Source: an uncultured Eubacterium sp.
GTDB taxonomy: Bacteria; Bacillota; Clostridia; Lachnospirales; Lachnospiraceae
Length of the DNA: 16,266 bases
Reading direction: 5' to 3'
Assembly (NCBI GenBank): GCA_900545725.1
Contig: URAI01000054.1
Coordinates: 1-16,266 of the forward strand
In this document: positions 14,541-16,266 of the stretch, one piece after another
How positions within the stretch are numbered: position 1 is the first letter of the stretch
How the letters are laid out: each line of letters begins with the position of its first letter
Translations under genes and position numbers: made by a program
The notes under the pieces: generated by a model
Seen by the model: the letters and a program-made list of their open reading frames with translations, nothing else
Databases searched by the model: none
What the model was told of the DNA's origin: nothing

Positions 14541-15716
14541 ATGATTAAACGTGTTCCACATTATTATGATGAATTTACATGTATTGCCTCCGAGTGTAAA
14601 GATAACTGTTGTATCGGTGGTTGGGAAATAGATATAGATGATGAAACTGCTAATTATTATCTTAATCTTCCAGGTGAATTTGGTGACAGGTTAAGAAAAG
14701 CAATAGGAAGGACGGATGAATACTGCTTTAAGCTTAAGGATGGTAAATGTCCGTTCCTTGATAATCATAATCTTTGTGAGATTTACAAAGAACTTGGCGA
14801 AGATAAGATGGGCGTTGTGTGTACACAATTTCCGAGGTATACGGAGTACTTCGGAAATATTAAGGAGATGGGAATCGGTCTTGCCTGTGAGGAAGCTGAA
14901 CGCATTATTTTAACTGATAAAAAGCCTTTCTTACTTGTAAGTATTGATATTGACGAAGAAGAGATTGAAGATGAAGAATTTGATAGCGGACTTTCAGAAT
15001 ATTTATTTGAATTACGTGATATAATATTTAACATGCTTGATAATGAAAACATTAATCTGTATCAGAAAATGATATACCTTATTGCAATCGGACATGATAT
15101 ACAGACGTTAATAAATTTAAACGACTTTGTAAAAATCGGACATTATATCAATGATTTAAAAACAAAAGGGTTAAGCAGTGTTAAGACAAAGTATGATAAT
15201 ATTGCTGCCGGATATTCGGGGGATGTTTCAAATATTATTATGGCTTATAATGAGCTTGAAATTTTAAATGAGCAATGGCCGGAGACTATAAATGATATCT
15301 TTGAAATACTCTATGATGAGGACACTTCAAAAGAACAGTATAATAAGGTTCTTAAAGAATACTGGACTCTTATAAAGGACAGAGATTATGAATATTGCAA
15401 TATGCTTAAGTATTTTATATTCAGATATTTTATGAAGGCTGCATATGACCATGATGTATTTGGAAAGGTACAGTTGGCAGTTACTAATTTTTTTGTTATA
15501 AGAGATATGGATATTGTCAGATGGTTAAAGAATGATAAAATGTTTGATTTACAGGATAGAATAGATACTGTACACATATTTTCAAGAGAAGTTGAATATT
15601 CAGAAGATAATCTTGAAGTATTAGCAGAAGAATTTATATTTGATGATATATTTAAAGCTGAAAATCTAATAGCATTATTAAAAGAAAATATGATTTTATT
15701 TTCTGATATTATATAG
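14541..15716 (+). CDS. fliB: FliB/YkgJ-like cysteine-cluster protein (flagellin lysine-N-methylase family)
   Basis: The N-terminal 120 residues hold the cysteine set of the YkgJ/FliB family: C14-x4-C19-x3-C23-C24, then C62, C70, C79, C94 (VVCTQFPRY) and C116 (GLACEEAE). This is thought to hold a metal or Fe-S centre. FliB proper methylates flagellin lysines, probably with SAM. In many Clostridia the family occurs away from flagellar genes, and no flagellar gene is seen here, so the true substrate is open. The C-terminal 250 residues are helical and acidic without a recognisable catalytic motif. The ATG has a GAAAGGAT site. Its place right behind a radical SAM gene suggests the two may act in one modification pathway, which is inference. 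Confidence 0.85.
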   Translation: MIKRVPHYYDEFTCIASECKDNCCIGGWEIDIDDETANYYLNLPGEFGDRLRKAIGRTDEYCFKLKDGKCPFLDNHNLCEIYKELGEDKMGVVCTQFPRYTEYFGNIKEMGIGLACEEAERIILTDKKPFLLVSIDIDEEEIEDEEFDSGLSEYLFELRDIIFNMLDNENINLYQKMIYLIAIGHDIQTLINLNDFVKIGHYINDLKTKGLSSVKTKYDNIAAGYSGDVSNIIMAYNELEILNEQWPETINDIFEILYDEDTSKEQYNKVLKEYWTLIKDRDYEYCNMLKYFIFRYFMKAAYDHDVFGKVQLAVTNFFVIRDMDIVRWLKNDKMFDLQDRIDTVHIFSREVEYSEDNLEVLAEEFIFDDIFKAENLIALLKENMILFSDII

Positions 15717-15813
15717 ATAAAATGTGTTTAGATCATATTAATTACAGTTTGATATAAAATTCTAAGTATTATTGTGAAATAATGCAAAAAATCGTAAAAA
15801 ATTATTTATTTGC

Positions 15814-15842
15814 TTGACAAATCAAAAGTATGGGGTTAAATT
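15814..15842 (+). promoter_or_regulatory. Promoter of the T-box leader
   Basis: A perfect TTGACA at 15814-15819 is followed after 17 bases by TAAATT at 15837-15842. A transcript from here starts about 25 bases before Stem I of the T-box. Confidence 0.65.
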
Positions 15843-15870
15843 ATAAACAGAAATTTTAATAATTAATAAA

Positions 15871-16137
15871 CTGTTGATGCGGAGATAAAAATTATATATG
15901 CGCTTACAGAGAGTCCGGGCAGGTGGAAGCCGGATAGAGATGCAGATAGTTAAATGGACCGCGGAGGGCATGGTGAAAAAGAATATTTTTAGTATCCATG
16001 ACGTATGGCATACGTTAGTTGCCGGAAATATGTCAGTATTTCGCTAAGTGTGTGATATTTCACAAATCAAGGTGGCACCGCGGAGATTATAATTCGTCCT
16101 TGACTATTATCAGATGATATTAGTCGAGGACTTTTTT
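15871..16137 (+). promoter_or_regulatory. T-box riboswitch (tRNA-sensing leader)
   Basis: T-box leaders read uncharged tRNA and let transcription proceed into aminoacyl-tRNA synthetase, biosynthesis or transporter genes. The canonical T-box AAGGTGGCACCGCGG is at 16069-16083. Stem I has a GA-motif-like GATGCGGAGATAA (15876-15888), AGAGAG at 15908-15913 and a distal hairpin whose loop contains the GNUG motif GGTG. GCGG (15879-15882) pairs with CCGC (15959-15962). Reading back from that pairing, the specifier would be TGG (Trp) at 15955-15957 followed by a purine; ACC (Thr) at 15958-15960 is a less likely reading. The terminator has arms 16096-16106 and 16121-16131 and a T6 run. The controlled gene starts after the leader and lies outside the window. 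Confidence 0.92.
16096..16137 (+). terminator. T-box leader terminator
   Basis: GTCCTTGACTA (16096-16106) pairs with TAGTCGAGGAC (16121-16131), with further pairing inside, then six T residues. Its formation competes with the T-box antiterminator when tRNA is charged. Confidence 0.9.
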
Positions 16138-16216
16138 ATATGCTGTAAATCAGATTAATATGAGATAAGTCCTGCTGTCTGATATCATAAAAATATATCT
16201 AAGAAGGAGATAGTAG

Positions 16217-16262
16217 TGTGAAAAATAAGCTTGATAGCTTATTTTATCACACGGCTATTTGT
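16217..16262 (+). repeat. 46-base module, copy 2
   Basis: This is identical to 4695-4740 over 46 bases and includes the complete 14-base-pair hairpin with loop TGAT. It is followed by GCCG instead of the TTTTGAGC seen in copy 1, so identity ends at 16262. It begins eight or so bases after AAGGAGA, at the place where the T-box-controlled gene should start. Confidence 0.93.
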
Positions 16263-16266
16263 GCCG
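16218..16266 (+). CDS. Start of the T-box-controlled gene (partial)
   Basis: A GTG at 16218, behind a strong AAGGAGA site, opens a frame reading MKNKLDSLFYHTAICA up to the window edge. The first 15 codons are the same as those of the mini-ORF before ribH. This beginning does not look like any aminoacyl-tRNA synthetase I know, including TrpRS. Either the gene is of another kind, or this is a short leader ORF and the true gene lies further on. Confidence 0.4.
   Translation, partial: MKNKLDSLFYHTAICA

Noticed and set aside
1..16266. CRISPR array, tRNA or rRNA genes
   Set aside because: No regularly spaced repeats, no cloverleaf and no rRNA-like segments were found; the only long repeat is the two-copy 46-base module.

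Overview
The window is AT-rich and low-GC, with nearly all genes on the + strand, AGGAG-type ribosome binding sites and sigma-A-like promoters. An FMN riboswitch, a T-box leader, a FliB-family protein and a B12-binding/DUF4080-type radical SAM protein add to this picture. Together they suggest a gut-type Clostridia genome, most likely Lachnospiraceae. That placement is inference from style and gene content; there is no rRNA marker in the window.

Left edge (1-1083). This stretch looks decayed. After a short GC-richer coding tail come two gene remnants placed head to head. One is a LoaP/NusG-type antiterminator on the - strand that has lost its start. The other is a CPBP (CAAX-type) membrane protease on the + strand that has lost its N-terminal half and carries a TGA just before its EExxxR motif. 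Both break off near 630-640.

Riboflavin operon (1080-5303). A clean promoter, an FMN aptamer and an intrinsic terminator precede ribD, ribE, ribBA and ribH, the full set for making riboflavin from GTP and ribulose-5-phosphate. A segment of about 134 bases made of four consecutive hairpins sits directly in front of ribH, bounded by an 11-base direct repeat that includes the ribH Shine-Dalgarno sequence. Its first 46 bases recur exactly at the right end of the window.

Middle (5304-8642). This part holds a 55-residue HTH-like small protein, a long hairpin, an ABC half-exporter with its own promoter, and a two-gene unit of a 132-residue two-helix membrane protein and a 57-residue four-cysteine zinc-ribbon protein. 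The short genes here were found by reading frames and ribosome binding sites.

Transport/translation block (8917-12504). One promoter leads into an NSS-family sodium symporter, an ABC-F ATPase and a YbaK-type Cys-tRNA(Pro) deacylase, closed by a good terminator.

Right part (12529-16266). A radical SAM protein (with a 22-codon ORF overlapping its start) is followed by a FliB/YkgJ-like cysteine-cluster protein. Then comes a promoter and a complete T-box leader. The gene it controls starts at 16218 with the same 46 bases seen before ribH and runs off the window.

Most genes belong to known families. The least explained material is the duplicated 46-base hairpin/mini-ORF module, the hairpin-rich segment in front of ribH, and the small proteins at 5517-5684, 8053-8451 and 8469-8642.
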